Shown in pieces: positions 22,555 through 34,423 of a stretch of 64,000 nt of DNA. The notes below the pieces were generated by a model. The model was not told the origin of the DNA. It was given only the letters and a program-made list of their open reading frames with translations, and ran no database searches. Position numbers and translations under genes: made by a program. This DNA is from Sugiyamaella lignohabitans (lineage: Eukaryota; Ascomycota; Dipodascomycetes; Dipodascales; Trichomonascaceae). The stretch is from assembly GCF_001640025.1 (NCBI RefSeq), contig NC_031671.1, positions 248,001-312,000 of the forward strand, in the 5' to 3' direction. How positions within the stretch are numbered: the first letter of the stretch is position 1; each line of letters opens with the position of its first letter.

Positions 22555-23930
22555 GGCTCGGAATACCGAGTAAAGAGTGGTGAGAACTGGTAGGGTCCTG
22601 TCTGTCTCATAGGGTTCAGTGATAGCTAAGAAGGGTGGTATTTGCACTTCAGATGCTGTGCTGAAGACAATTGTTACAGATATGTAAATATTAAGTTACC
22701 TCGATTTGACTGAATAATTTATTAAAATCCTCTTTACTTAATTGGGATCAGTAGATAGTAGACTGAAATTAGAGTCAGAGCGGTCTCCACTTTTGTTGTG
22801 ATATTGTTGCACGAATTATTATAATACATACACTGCAGTGCATCTCTCTCTCTTGAGCACAGTTGTCAAGCGGTGAGTTGATAGCCCTATTGAAACTAGT
22901 AATATTTTCATATATGGTTCTCAGGATATAAGTTTGAACATGACTAAGCGGAATTTCCTTTTTGTGGAACATACCACACAAAGCGCTCGTAATTACCAAT
23001 TAAACCGCTCTAGGGGCGATTGGGGAAGTTTTATTCCATTGCTGTTCGTCTGCTTACAGATAAGTGGAACTAAAGAATCTTACTCTGTGGCTTAGTTTGC
23101 TTGATCACAAGTCGGTTGTACTCGTATCTACGCAATCTTACATTATTTGTGTGACACAGCAATCTTTTCCTTTCGCCAGGAGTACTTGATAGTTTGTGTT
23201 CAATAGATGCTTACTGTATCTCATTCTTGTGACATATTTACCAAATTTTCATTAAAAGATCTTATGTCTGATATGACCGCATGATTTCACGGAATTCTGA
23301 TGTATCCTTCGGGTTCTTATTTACTATACGAATCAGGATGGATTAATATGATTAATATGCATGGCTAGCGTTGGTGTCTAAAAGCGGTGAAATCAGGGGG
23401 ACTTGCATACCTAGTGGAGACGTACTTGTATGCCTAAGAGGTGAACATATTGAGTTAAACTCATATTTATTCTTTTAGCGCTTTATTTTTGCGATGGTAG
23501 CTTACTAACTACTGCTCTCAAGTTTATGCAACCGGCGAACCGATAAAGCAAGAGGACCCCATAGTGCGCCTTGACTCGAGTCGTATTACAGCCACAGGTT
23601 AACCAATATTATCATGCAAATGCCAATTTCTGCAATTAACTTTTTGACAATATCTATACTTGTCATCTGTTAAAAAAAGAGAAGTGCTTATGAAAACGAC
23701 CCTTTCATCTTTTTATAGCTACACATTGAGACTGACGGGCGCAGGAACTCCGTGCGTGATAATAACTGCGACAGGTTCAGGGGAACCTCCTTCCAACAAC
23801 ATGCTGCGATGGTTTTCCGTCGACTAGGTATATATCTATCTACTCTCAAGCACTGTCGATCTGATAACCGCCATTCTCTATATGATACAGTCGTAGCAGG
23901 AAGCCCATGGGCAAGCCCGCACCCACGGAC

Positions 23931-23992
23931 CGACTCGAGCGCAGCGAGAGGAGCAACCAGGGTCTGGGGCGGAGCCCCAGCCGCCGGAGGCA
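23931..23992 (+). repeat. GPE right half-copy, hairpin A'
   Basis: CGACTCGAGCGCAGCGAG hairpin, GGGTCTGGGGCGGAGCCCC, and right tip CCGCCGGAGGCA. No left arm within 100 bp upstream. Confidence 0.92.
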
Positions 23993-26119
23993 CAGTAGCC
24001 CACCCAAAGTATATTTAATCTCGTACCAAACAGTTTGGATAGAGAACAAATCGATACAACCGACACATCTCCGTAGCCATCAGATATTTTTGAGAGTAAA
24101 TGGGTAAGGGACAATTATCATACATATAATATAATATCTGCAGGAGGAGTGAAAAAGCTTAAATGTAAAACTTGGTATGATGTTTTAACAGCTGTGGAGC
24201 AGATCGGGATTACACGCCAAGCTGGACACGAGGTGTGTCTGACGCATGGATAGAGTTCAACGATCGGTCTGAGACACGCTAATGCCGTTGCAGTACCATA
24301 TATCTGGTGTCAGTGGGGAGTCAGTGCGATGATCAAGCAGCAACTTGTTAAGGAACGTTACACTGGTGCTACACGATTCTCCGAGGTGTCCGTGTGCTAT
24401 AAATTCAATTGACAAAGTCTCAATCAGCCGTCCCAGCTGTCGGAAATAGCAGTCTATATAGTGTTGCATTATCAATTGGCTAGCAAAATACACGGTCTAG
24501 CCAGGAAGCTCGATGTTTATCCTGTCGAAATGTACATACAATCAACGTAGTCTTTAATAACTAGCATAGTTTTTGTAGGCTATTATTGATATACCTGTAA
24601 TAGTCGCGGCTCATGAACCCAGCCAGCCAGATCTCGGGTCCGGTTGAGGGTCAAATCTTAGATCAGGCCACGCCATCCACGATCCAAAAATGTCCCCTAA
24701 AGAAAATAATTCAAAAAGAAATCGGCGAAGTTGATGCATTGTTAGCAGATTCACGAACGAACTTGAGTTGCTCTATTCAAGAGGTATTCAATATCACATT
24801 TACCAACAATTGGCTGGGTAGCAGGCTGGCTGGTTTGACCACGGAGTTAAGGTTATCGACCGCCCGAAAAAAAGTCAATCTCGTCGCTGTACCTTTTTAA
24901 GGGTGACACCAAGCCTCGCGGTGAAATCAATGTGGGTAAATCACTGCACCAGTGGGCTGGAGTAGCCTGTGCAGCTACTGATTAGACCACTATTGAGCAT
25001 CTGCAGCATTCACAGTCAAGCGGCGTCGGCTTTAAGTCTCCCTAAACTTAGAGTTAAGTTACAGGCCCTATTGCGGAGTACCAAAATAAGATTGAACATT
25101 TAAAGTACAATTGTAACAAGAGAAAAAAAATCTCATCAACACTTTTTGATATTGTTAGGTGAGGACTATATTGTGAGAAATTTTTCAAACCACCATTTTT
25201 TTCATCGTTAATTTAGCCAAAAACGGTTAATAGATTGATCTTGACGACTAGTGCTGATTACTACTAACTGATATGGGAATGCAATAAACAGACACTGGGA
25301 AAAATCGTATGAATATATTTTAGTATTGGGCCTTTAATCTACGCTACTCTATTTATTTATCATCTTACCTTCAATTAACGACGTTTGTTTGTAGTCTGCT
25401 CTGAAACTTTAGGTAGTAGTGGTTGACAAAATAGAGCAAATCGTTCGTTAGTTCGCGTGTTTTTTTGGTTTAGATCGCGAAACATTTGATCAGTTCGAGT
25501 CAACATTTCCGACACACCCGTTTTTCGGTTTAATCCAGAAATCAGGAGATCGATTGTTAGCTGATTTATAGGTTTGAATCTTTTTTAATAGGGGAACTGT
25601 TTGTCGTGAGTTTTTGTGCTATTTTTGTATTAGTACCTGAATTTTTTTTTTTTTTTTGGCCCGGCTTCCTATTTCGATTTAAGCTGCGTCTGGGGTTTGA
25701 CAGCTGATACCTGACATTTGACAGCCGACCATTTGGTTTTGTTTGACACTCTTTTGAATAAGTGCGCACTTGGATATTAAGAAGAGAGCTGGGTCTCTTT
25801 GCCTTTTGATCTTCGCTTTTGTCCTAAGAAAATCGACCAACCAGTCTTGGTTTGTGTAATATTTGCACGTGGACTCGACTTACAGTTGGCTGCTGCTATA
25901 ATCCAGCTCACCTGAACTCTCATTTTTAATCAGACTAGCTTCTGTCGAATTCTGTATACAAGGCTTTTGACCCGTGTGAGGGTTCAGCTGGATTTCATTC
26001 GCTACTGGTTTCCCCCCTTACTAGGTGTCCCCACCCTCGTTCATCCAACATTTTCAATAGTGCTCCGTTCGGTCGTATCACATGGTAAACTTTCTGTTCC
26101 ACTATAGAACTCCGCAACC

Positions 26120-27625
26120 ATGTCAGACTATTACGACTCTGATACAAGCAAAGTAAATAACTACTCAGCGTATCAGGCGTTGGTGCTGCGATGGGTGTCG
26201 GTGTCATCTTCATGTTTGAGCATAGTTTTCGGATTGGCCGCATTGTATTTTTACACGAATATGAAGACAAAAGTGTTTCGACACCATCTCATTCTGTTAC
26301 TACTTTTATTTGACTTTGGTAAAGCTGTCGTTTTACTATGGTATCCAGCGAGAGTACTTCTCGTAGCATCGGCCTATGACAATATCAATTTTTGTGATGT
26401 CGTAGGCTTTTTCACATCTGCATTTATAGAAGGCGCCGATTTGGCAGTGTTGGCGCTGGCTATTCACACAGCTCTGCTAATCTTTAAAAAGTATAAAGGA
26501 CCCGAAGGAGGTTTATACAGATACCGATATTGGGTATACGCTCTAACAATCATTATTCCATTGATAATGGCAGCCCTGGTATTTGTCGAGGGCCGTAAGT
26601 CTTATCGACCATACATTACCTGGTGTTATTTGCCAGTAAGACCATTATGGTACAGATTAGTATTATCTTGGATACCGAGATATATAATCATTGTAACCAT
26701 TGTGTCCATATATGTTGCCATTTACATATATGTCAAGCTACAATACCGCGAGGTGGTAAGGAATTTCAGTCAAAGTCAAAGCTACGTCGATAAATACGAT
26801 GCTAAGCTTGTAGGAAAGGGAATCCGTCCTCGGTTTAGAAGAGGTTGGAGAATGTTCAAGGCGGGTACCTTGTCGTTTTTGTCATATTTTCCCGGATTTG
26901 CATTCCTGGCTACATCCAATGAAAACATAACTGATTCACCCAGTCAACCGATAGACGTTCAAGCCAACACAATAGCCGAATTTCAACGAGCAAGCATGGC
27001 CGACTTTCAGTTCCGTCGTTCTGTCATTGAAAGACAAATAAGATCGATCTTTGTTTATCCTACAGCATATGTATTTTTATGGCTGGCACCATTCGCGCTT
27101 CAATGTCTTCAATTTAGAAGCGACCTGACCAAAAGTACAGTTTTCTGGGTCAATGCTATTGCTGCTTTTATGCAGCCTTTTAACTGTGTTGTTGATACTA
27201 TTGCATTCTTTATTCGTGAGACTCCTTGGAGAAATCGTGAAGAGCGTGTATTCAAAAAGGAAACGGGGCGTAAGATTCTACGAGGCCTCAGTATTCGAAG
27301 AACTGACGGGTGCAAATGGAATTCCAGTCGCAGCCCCTCATCACCATCTAGTGACAAGCCATCTCGCAACACTCAAGAATCAGACCTGTATACACCAGAT
27401 ATCAAGGGTGGTTACGATGTGGTGGAGTTACAGACCCGCGGTCGTCAATATTCAAATGACGATATAATGACAGGAGGATCGAGCAGCACCAACTACTCGC
27501 CTAAACACACGGTATATCCACCATTCCCTGGCAATGAGCTCGTTCGCAGTGATAATCTTGATGCTGAGTCAGATGCCGACATAGACATTTTTGAGTTTCT
27601 CAAAGGACCACCACCGCATCCATAA
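26120..27625 (+). CDS. GPR1: G-protein-coupled glucose receptor (Gpr1/Git3 family)
   Basis: 501-residue polytopic plasma-membrane protein. Five hydrophobic spans lie between about residues 22 and 205, including ALVLRWVSVSSSCLSIVFGL and HHLILLLLLFDFGKAVVLLW. A cytoplasmic loop of about 100 residues follows (FSQSQSYVDKYDAKLVGKG onward). Two more spans at about 310-365 (IFVYPTAYVFLWLAPFALQC, then VNAIAAFMQPFNCVVDTIAF) are followed by a 130-residue polar tail. The FLWLAPFALQC and QPFNCVVDTIAFF segments are typical of the Git3 C-terminal domain. In yeast and Candida, Gpr1 senses sugars or methionine and activates the G-alpha Gpa2, feeding cAMP/PKA signalling together with Ras. Ligand specificity cannot be read. 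No intron. Confidence 0.85.
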   Translation: MSDYYDSDTSKVNNYSAYQALVLRWVSVSSSCLSIVFGLAALYFYTNMKTKVFRHHLILLLLLFDFGKAVVLLWYPARVLLVASAYDNINFCDVVGFFTSAFIEGADLAVLALAIHTALLIFKKYKGPEGGLYRYRYWVYALTIIIPLIMAALVFVEGRKSYRPYITWCYLPVRPLWYRLVLSWIPRYIIIVTIVSIYVAIYIYVKLQYREVVRNFSQSQSYVDKYDAKLVGKGIRPRFRRGWRMFKAGTLSFLSYFPGFAFLATSNENITDSPSQPIDVQANTIAEFQRASMADFQFRRSVIERQIRSIFVYPTAYVFLWLAPFALQCLQFRSDLTKSTVFWVNAIAAFMQPFNCVVDTIAFFIRETPWRNREERVFKKETGRKILRGLSIRRTDGCKWNSSRSPSSPSSDKPSRNTQESDLYTPDIKGGYDVVELQTRGRQYSNDDIMTGGSSSTNYSPKHTVYPPFPGNELVRSDNLDAESDADIDIFEFLKGPPPHP

Positions 27626-27747
27626 ATGGCTTCTCTTTGGAAGACCCGAAGTCTTCCTTTCGCATTTTCATTGTCTATATTTAACTAATTATTTAATCAT
27701 GCATAATAAATACCATTGTTCCAATCTTGTACAGTTCCTGTAGAACA

Positions 27748-28614
27748 CTAAAATGATTTGTCTTCCAGCGGCAGCTGGAGGTAATGAACAGCAAATCCGT
27801 TTCTTAGCTTCTTGGATAAGAGCTCGTCAGGGACGGACCAGACATTAAATCCGGCTTCAAGTAACTGGCTCAGACTGGCTTCGAGGATTTCGTGAGTGCG
27901 CAATTGCTGAGCAATTATAATGTTGTGTTCAGGACCCATTGTTTTTGCTACAGTCAGTAAAGCGTTTACAAAATGAGGGATCAGATAATCATTATAAATA
28001 GTATCGCAAGCAATAATTGTGCCATTAGATCCTAAACCCTCGATTCCATCCTTGAAGTTCCCAAATGTTTCTAAATGCTCCCAGTCATATTCACAAACAC
28101 TGATCTGACTTGGTACGGCAGCCGCCTTGACTCTCTTCTTCGAACTTATCTTGGAAGATGCTGTATTATTCTCAATATTGTAACTCAATAATTTTAGAAT
28201 ATGCTCCTGATCAGTGGCTATATAGCGACCAACTTTCTGGCCCAAAGTAGCAGCGACGATACCAGCTACACCAGTGCCCAACTCTACCACTGTCTGTGAA
28301 CTATTGACAATTGTCTTATTAAACAAAGACGTTTCAGTTAATAACCAATCAGCAAACAGCGGCGACACCTTCCAAATAACAGCACCAGTTGTAGAACTCT
28401 CTTGACTCGAGTTCAACATAGACAGTGATTGTTTTATCTCCAGCTCCTGATCTCCCACGGAAATCTCGACAAGGTCTGTTCTGCTCACATACCCCAGTCC
28501 AAGCTCACTCTGGCTCGATCCTGCCCTGCTAACAATCAGCTCATACACATGGTCATACAGACTGTCCTCGTCGACAGGCTCCAAATCCTGGGTCAGCATA
28601 TGTTCACAGATCAA
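27748..28614 (-). CDS. Protein-lysine methyltransferase, METTL21-like (Rkm5-like)
   Basis: 288-residue class I SAM-dependent methyltransferase. TGAVIWKVSPLFADWLL (about residue 95) and VVELGTGVAGIVAA (SAM-binding motif I) are followed by YIATDQEHILKLLSYNIENN. Then comes ACDTIYNDYLIPHFVNAL in the position of the family (D/N)xxY substrate motif, ending in NGFAVHYLQLPL. This layout fits METTL21-group lysine methyltransferases. The C-terminal GFAVHYL and the N-terminal SLYDHVYELI suggest Rkm5, which modifies ribosomal protein L1 in yeast. The yeast enzyme is longer. A second Met at residue 6 (28599) could be the true start. Other group members (Efm-type) are alternatives. Confidence 0.75.
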   Translation of the reverse strand: MICEHMLTQDLEPVDEDSLYDHVYELIVSRAGSSQSELGLGYVSRTDLVEISVGDQELEIKQSLSMLNSSQESSTTGAVIWKVSPLFADWLLTETSLFNKTIVNSSQTVVELGTGVAGIVAATLGQKVGRYIATDQEHILKLLSYNIENNTASSKISSKKRVKAAAVPSQISVCEYDWEHLETFGNFKDGIEGLGSNGTIIACDTIYNDYLIPHFVNALLTVAKTMGPEHNIIIAQQLRTHEILEASLSQLLEAGFNVWSVPDELLSKKLRNGFAVHYLQLPLEDKSF

Positions 28615-28714
28615 CCAGGAACAAGTCAGGACCCTGCGTCAAAGATCGACGTAAACAGGAATTTTTCAACATGAGCCCTAACCGCTGGACCCTGAAACGT
28701 AGGGGGTGGTCTTG

Positions 28715-28851
28715 TGCCTCCGGCGGCTGGGGCTCTGCCCCAGACCCCGTGGCTCCTGCTTCGCAGGAGACTGCTGGGACCGTGGAGAGACGACTCGAGC
28801 GGAGCGAGAGGAGCAGTGGGGTCTGGGGCGAAGCCCCAGCCGCCGGAGGCA
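28715..28851 (-). repeat. GPE full copy (B-A', reverse orientation)
   Basis: Complete element with TGCC/GGCA ends, hairpins CTCCTGCTTCGCAGGAG and CTCGAGCGGAGCGAG. It ends 31 bp from the HOM2 stop codon, in the HOM2 3' flank. Confidence 0.95.
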
Positions 28852-28881
28852 GGTGGGTCGAGAACGAAGTATTAAGTCTAT

Positions 28882-30171
28882 TTAAAGGAGATTTTTAGCC
28901 AAAAGTAGTTCGGCAATGAGGATACCAGAACCGGCAGCGCCAAGGACGGTGTTGTGCGAAAGAGCGACAAATTTGACGTCCAGGACGGGATCCGGGCGGA
29001 TACGGCCCACAGAGACAGTGTATCCATTTCCGCGATCACGGTCCAGACGTGGTTGTGGTCTGTTGGGTTGTGAAAGAACATCGATGGCATGTGCTGGAGC
29101 GGAGTGGCAGCCTAGCTGTTGAGCTTCACAGGTGTATTCAGAAAGAACTTTCTCGATCTCGGCGATGGAGGGTGCGGGCTGTTTGGCGAATTTGATCGAA
29201 ACGCATGCGGTGTGGCCGTCGGTAACTGGAACACGGGTGGTGGTGGCAGAAATCTTCATTTCATTTTCGGGGATGATGGAGAACGAGACCTTGTCGCTGG
29301 AAACAGCACCGAGAATCTTACGGGGCTCGGTTTCTAGCTTATCTTCTTCGCCAGAAATATATGGAATGATGTTATCGAGAATGTCCATACTGGGAACGCC
29401 AGGGGAAAAACCAGCTCCAGATAAAGCCTGGAGAGTTGTAGTGATAAGAGTGTCGACAGGGCCGAACTTTTCTTGGAGGGCTTTAAGTGGAACTACCAAA
29501 CCAGCAGTAGAGCAGTTGGAAATACAAACATGAAGACCTTTGTTTTTTAAAGCACCAGCAGCTTTTTTAGCATGGAACACATCCAAATGGTCGGCGTTGG
29601 CAGTGGGAACAACCAAAGGAACTTCAGGGTGTTGGCGGTAGTTTTTGGCATTAGACACAATGTTGAGTCCGGTGTTGACAAATTCAGCCTCTACATCTCC
29701 AGCAACATCCGAGTCGAGTCCAGAGAAAACAACATCACACTCTTTGAAGTTTTCAGCTTTGCATTCGGTGACAACCAGATCAGCGAATTTGTCTGGCAAC
29801 TGTGAAGTTTGCTTCCAGTCCACAGCATCTTTGTATTTCTTTCCAGCACTTCTGCTAGAAGCTCCCAGCTTCACCAGCTCAAAATCTGGATGACTTGCCA
29901 ACAACAGAATAAATCTCTGTCCTACACTTCCTGTAGCTCCAAGAACACCTGGCCGAGTTAGTTATTTGAATTATTCGTATCAAGTTTTGCTGAGTAGGGA
30001 GTTCTTTCACACTTTATACGTAGTATATGTAATCTGAGAAGAACTCATCGATCCAGCTTGAACTCTATTTTCAAATGATTTATGATATATCTTTACTGTA
30101 ATATATCAAGAAAACAATCCTGTACTAGCCACTAACAAAATTCATAACCACTTACCAGCTTTCTTGACCAT
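28882..30171 (-). CDS. HOM2: Aspartate-semialdehyde dehydrogenase, two exons
   Basis: Converts aspartyl-phosphate to aspartate semialdehyde with NADPH, the second step towards methionine and threonine. Exon 1 is only 16 nt (30171-30156, encoding MVKKA plus one base) with donor GTAAGT. After a 207-nt intron with an AACTAAC branch point, exon 2 is 29948-28882, for 360 residues in total. Joining gives MVKKAGVLGATGSVGQRF, the canonical NADP-binding loop. The catalytic cysteine is in ISNCSTAGLVVPLKAL, and substrate-binding residues lie in SGAGFSPGVPSMDI. Length matches the fungal enzyme. Without the tiny exon the protein would lack the nucleotide-binding glycines, so the join is well supported. 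Divergent from HOS4. Confidence 0.95.
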
Positions 30172-30541
30172 TTTAATTTTGTATGTGTATATATGTGTAA
30201 TTGATTGGAACCTGGAAGTCAGGGATCTCTCCGGAATATATATATGCACCTTATCTCGAAGTGGCCTGCTTAATGACTCTTCAGTACTAATTGTTCCATC
30301 GTTCCTTTGCAGGTGACATTTTCCCACATTCAATCCCTATAAAGGACTGGGTTTTTAGCTCTGGTATAATAAATTCAGCCATCGCATATAAACAATTGTT
30401 TAAACATTATCTGATTAACTCTTATTTACCTAATAGTTGAACAGCCTTTCTTTGAAGGTTGTAAAGCCGGTGAGGACTCTGGACGTTGTATTTGTGGTTT
30501 AGATTGGGGTATTCAATTTGCCCTATAGATTAACCCCATCT
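30172..30541. promoter_or_regulatory. Shared promoter region of HOM2 and HOS4
   Basis: A 370-bp divergent interval, AT-rich, with a TATATATA tract near 30238 on the HOM2 side. I could not identify a clear Gcn4 site (TGACTCA); TGACTCT near 30275 is one base off. Confidence 0.4.
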
Positions 30542-33500
30542 ATGGCGTCAGATAATGTTGCCTCATCTGATACCGGGCCGGTGAATGATGAAGGGTCAAC
30601 TGGAAGTGGCAATGGTAATTCCACTTCTCCTTCTGGAGGTGGGTCCAATTCAGGGCCACCGAGTTCTGGTTGGAGATTTTCTGCCAGTACCGCTTCCACA
30701 AAACCGGGTGCTGTGATAAACAAGCGCACTTTGGCTGAGTACAATAGCTCTCTTTCTACCAAGAATCAAGCTACTCAAGCCAAGCAACAAACAAACCAGG
30801 AAAATCTGACTGAGCAGAAAAGTGAATCAAACAAGGGCCATAGAGAAACTAGAGAAAATTATGATAGGAAAGTTGGAGATGATATGGAAAACGACGATAG
30901 TACTGCCGAAACTGACGATGCTCATGAAGCAGATTCGTCTGAAGCAGAAACGGTTATTTTAGAGGAAAGCAAAGAACCGAAAAGACGAAACCTGTCAGTT
31001 GTAGAGTCTGGAAATGGTTCAAATGATTCGGGTGTAAAGATCAAGATCCGCAAGCTCTCAGATGCTAGTGAAGGCCGTTCAGCCCATTCTAAATCTAACA
31101 AACCTTTGAAACGTCTGCAAAAGCGAATCCATGTTAGCGACGACGATGATGATGATGAGTATTCTGGTGATAAAGATGATAGTGAAAATGAAAACGATAA
31201 TGACGACCATGAACATCGTAATGAGCAAAGACATAACCGACAACCTTTTCAAAGAGCCGGTGGTGCCTCTGGTACCTTATCTGACTCTGATGATTGGAAC
31301 GACCCAAGAGGCCGTGTCAAGTCAAGAAGTAGAGATACAAGTCGTAACTCAAGTTCTAGTACTGCTGCCAATGCCAATCGTAAGGTTAAAAGTGTAGTTA
31401 CTGCAAAGATGCGAAAAGATGGAAGGAGCCATGTCAAAGATACCGATGATGGTAAACATTCACGATCGGTTTCTCCTGCTGTCAGGTCAGGTAATCATAA
31501 TGTCACTGCCAGTGGGCTTACAATGCCTGTTCAACCAATTCGTAAAGATGGAAGTCCTATAAGAGATGCAAGTGGTCGTTTACTTCTGCAAAAGCTGTGT
31601 GATAAAGGTGATTTCGAGAGATCCAAGGCATTGATTGAAATGGGTGTGGATGTTAATGATCGAGATTATGCGGGAAACACAGCTTTACATGATGCGGCAC
31701 TCAAAGGGCATCTCAATATTGTTGAGTTGCTGTTGGATAACGGTGCAATTATCGATATCCGGTCTGGAATTAGCGATCTGGATACCCCTTTAATAGACGC
31801 TACATCACGAGGCCATGTCGAAGTTGTTAAACTTCTTCTTAGTCGAGGAGCAGACCCACGTATTTTTAATGCCCAAGGGAAAACTGCGCTAGATTTCTTG
31901 TCGCAGGACGACGAACATTTCAACACGTTGGAATCCCTGCTGAAGGAATATTCTATTAAGATGAGGAATAAGCCACGTCGTGGGAGCGATACGGGAGGTG
32001 CTGAAGACGAAAATAATGGTGGCAATGGAAGTGCAGCTAACAACAGTGCTTATGATGCTGCACTTCATGCTACACCTGGCACCTTTCCAGATGCTTACTT
32101 TGAAGGACGGCGAGGTGGTGGCAATTACAGTGATGGTGGGTATAGCAGCAGTGGGAGTCAAAGTGGACATCGCCAGAAACACAGCCATAATAACCAAGTG
32201 TCTCATGGCCATAATAACCACCATCATCATCATAATCGTAGTCATAGTCCATCGCATACCCATAATCATGGCACAGGACACCACACAACGTCAGGTGATG
32301 CTGATGAGTCAAGCTCTTTATCACACGATGAAGGAAGTAAATCTTCTTCCAGTCATACTCGTAGAAGAGGAGGTGCTCGATCACAAAGTATTCGTAACGA
32401 TCTTTTGTGGATGGATTTGACAACTAAAACCGGTCGGGAGCAGGTATACCGTCGAGCTGCTGATGGCGACCTACAGTATGTTGGTAGGTCGTTAGAAGAA
32501 GGTTGGCAGCCTGATGCTGATTGCTTAGTGCTAGCTGCTAAGCATGGACATACTGAAGTAGTTGGTTTGCTTCTGGCATTTGGTGTTAGTAGTGATCAAC
32601 TCAACGATGAGGGTGTTACTGCTCTTCATGAGACTGTTGGGAGAGGTCATATGGATACTATTAGATTGTTACTTGACTCTGGAGCGGACCCATGCTGGGT
32701 TGATGCTCAAGGAAGATCATATCTAGATCTTGCAAAGGAAGCTCTTGGTAGCGATGACGAAGAGACTATACTTATTAGAGACGCTGTTGATAAAAAGAAA
32801 AAGATTCCTGGCAAAAAAGATCAAACATCGTCGTCGAGTTCCAGTTCTGCTTCGAATTTGATCAAATCGAAATCTGACGTTGAAAAAAGACGGAAAGTAA
32901 GTGACGACCATGAAATCCCGCCTGATCGTATCAAAAAGAGAAAGCTTCAGAAAGTTGAAAAGATTGACAAAGCTGAGAAGGCTGAAAAGGCTGAAAAATC
33001 TGAAAAAGCTAAAAGCCGAATGGAATCTCCAGCCAGGGTCAAGGAAGAGCCATCTAGCGATGTTAGAAGTCGACAACTCGATGAGAAAGCTAAAGCTGAG
33101 GCTGCAGAATCGGCTGCTCGTGAACTTCGTAAACAACAGGAAGCTGCTGCTGAGAAAAAAGCAAGGGAAGAGGCTGCTCTAGCTGAGAAGAAACGGTTAG
33201 AAGAAATTGAGAGAGAACGATTGAAAGAATTAGAACGTAAGCGTGCTGAGGAAGCTGAAATTAAGCGTGCTGAAGAAGCTGAGAAAGCACGACAGGCTCG
33301 GGAAGCCGAACGGCGAGCAGAAGAAGAAAAGCGCCGAATTCAGAAGGAAAAGGAACGAGAGCTTGCTCGCAAACGAGAAATCATTGCCGCTCAAAAGGAA
33401 AGAGAACGCAAGGAAAGAGAGTTCCAAATGCTCAAGAGTCTTGAAGAAGAGGAGAATCGCCGGAAAGAAAAGATCAAGCGCGAACAAGAGCTTGAAGCAG

Positions 33501-34240
33501 AACGATTGCGTCAATTGCAAATTGAGGAAGAGCGTAAGAAAGCTCTGGAAGCTGAACAGGAACTCGACCGACAGCGTATGTTGCAGCTTCAACAGGAAGC
33601 TGAGGCAAGAAAGAATTTCCCCTATGCAATTCGCATGGCCACCTATGGACCCAAACAATTGGACGAAATGATGTCTTTCTTTCCCATTCTGGTCCATTCT
33701 GTGGTACCCGACACTTCGTACTTCTTGGACATTCAGGTCTCATTGCTACTGGGCCTTCCTAATGTCCATCAATCCTGTAAGTTATATGTCGCAGTTCAGA
33801 CTTAAACTCGATCATTACTAACATTTTTAGATCCTAATCTCACCAAGATTGCTCTTACCCCGCTGCAACAAGAACGGGTGTGGGGTTTAATTGTTCCGTG
33901 GCTCTGCCAACCAGTCAACCAGTTTGAAGATATATCCATAAATGAGATTTTGCACGAGCGACAAGAAGAGAAGCAAAAGTTTATGGCCATGTCCTTGTTT
34001 TGGCTGAAAGATATAGAAGTCGCAGAAACGATTTTCAAAAATGAAAGCCCCTCACTTTACGAATGCTATCAATCCAATATTGTTAAGATTGACATTGATT
34101 ATGAACCTGAAGAGCGTTGGACCCCTCCAGTGCCCGTTGCACGCCCAGCACTGATTCTGAACAGAAGAAGCAATGTACCATTGCGTACTCAAATGAAGCT
34201 ATATGCTATGAATAATCGCACTGGCTCTGGTTGGGTGTAA
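30542..34240 (+). CDS. HOS4: Set3-complex ankyrin protein Hos4, two exons
   Basis: Exon 1 is 30542-33776 and exon 2 is 33831-34240; donor GTAAGT, TACTAAC branch point, phase 1; 1214 residues. The frame is open eight codons further upstream but only from TTG, so ATG 30542 is chosen. A long acidic, Ser/Asn-rich disordered N-terminus precedes ankyrin repeats at about 340-450 (GNTALHDAALKGHLNIVELL). A His/Asn/Ser-rich spacer follows, then a second ankyrin set at about 630-730 (LVLAAKHGHTEVVGLLLAFG). Next is a roughly 180-residue Glu/Lys/Arg coiled coil (840-1023), then a conserved C-terminal domain. In S. cerevisiae Hos4 is a subunit of the Set3 histone-deacetylase complex that represses sporulation genes. 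The yeast ankyrin homologue with this layout is Hos4; the role here is by homology. Confidence 0.85.
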
Positions 34241-34423
34241 CGAACTGTATACTATTATTACCACCCTTATTTATTAGCTCTTTTTATTTCCCTTTTAACC
34301 ACGCTCTGATTTTATTGTGTATGACTAATTATATTCTATGTTTAGTATTCTGCTTCTGACCGCCATTAGTAGTTCATTAGTTTATTTGTTACATGCTATA
34401 CAATAGGAATGCCAGGATGAGGG

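Larger units (their letters stand above)
21340..26119. other. 4.8-kb gene-poor region
   Basis: No gene supported on either strand; all ORFs are below about 100 codons and without recognisable motifs. It holds one full GPE (22418-22554) and one half (23931-23992). The last kilobase (about 25,100-26,100) is very T-rich, with long poly-T tracts, and is probably the promoter and leader of the glucose-receptor gene. An unrecognised RNA gene or replication origin is possible but not seen. Confidence 0.5.

Noticed and set aside
24613..24900. 95-codon ORF in the gene desert
   Set aside because: No recognisable motif, no neighbouring exon signals, and composition like the surrounding spacer.
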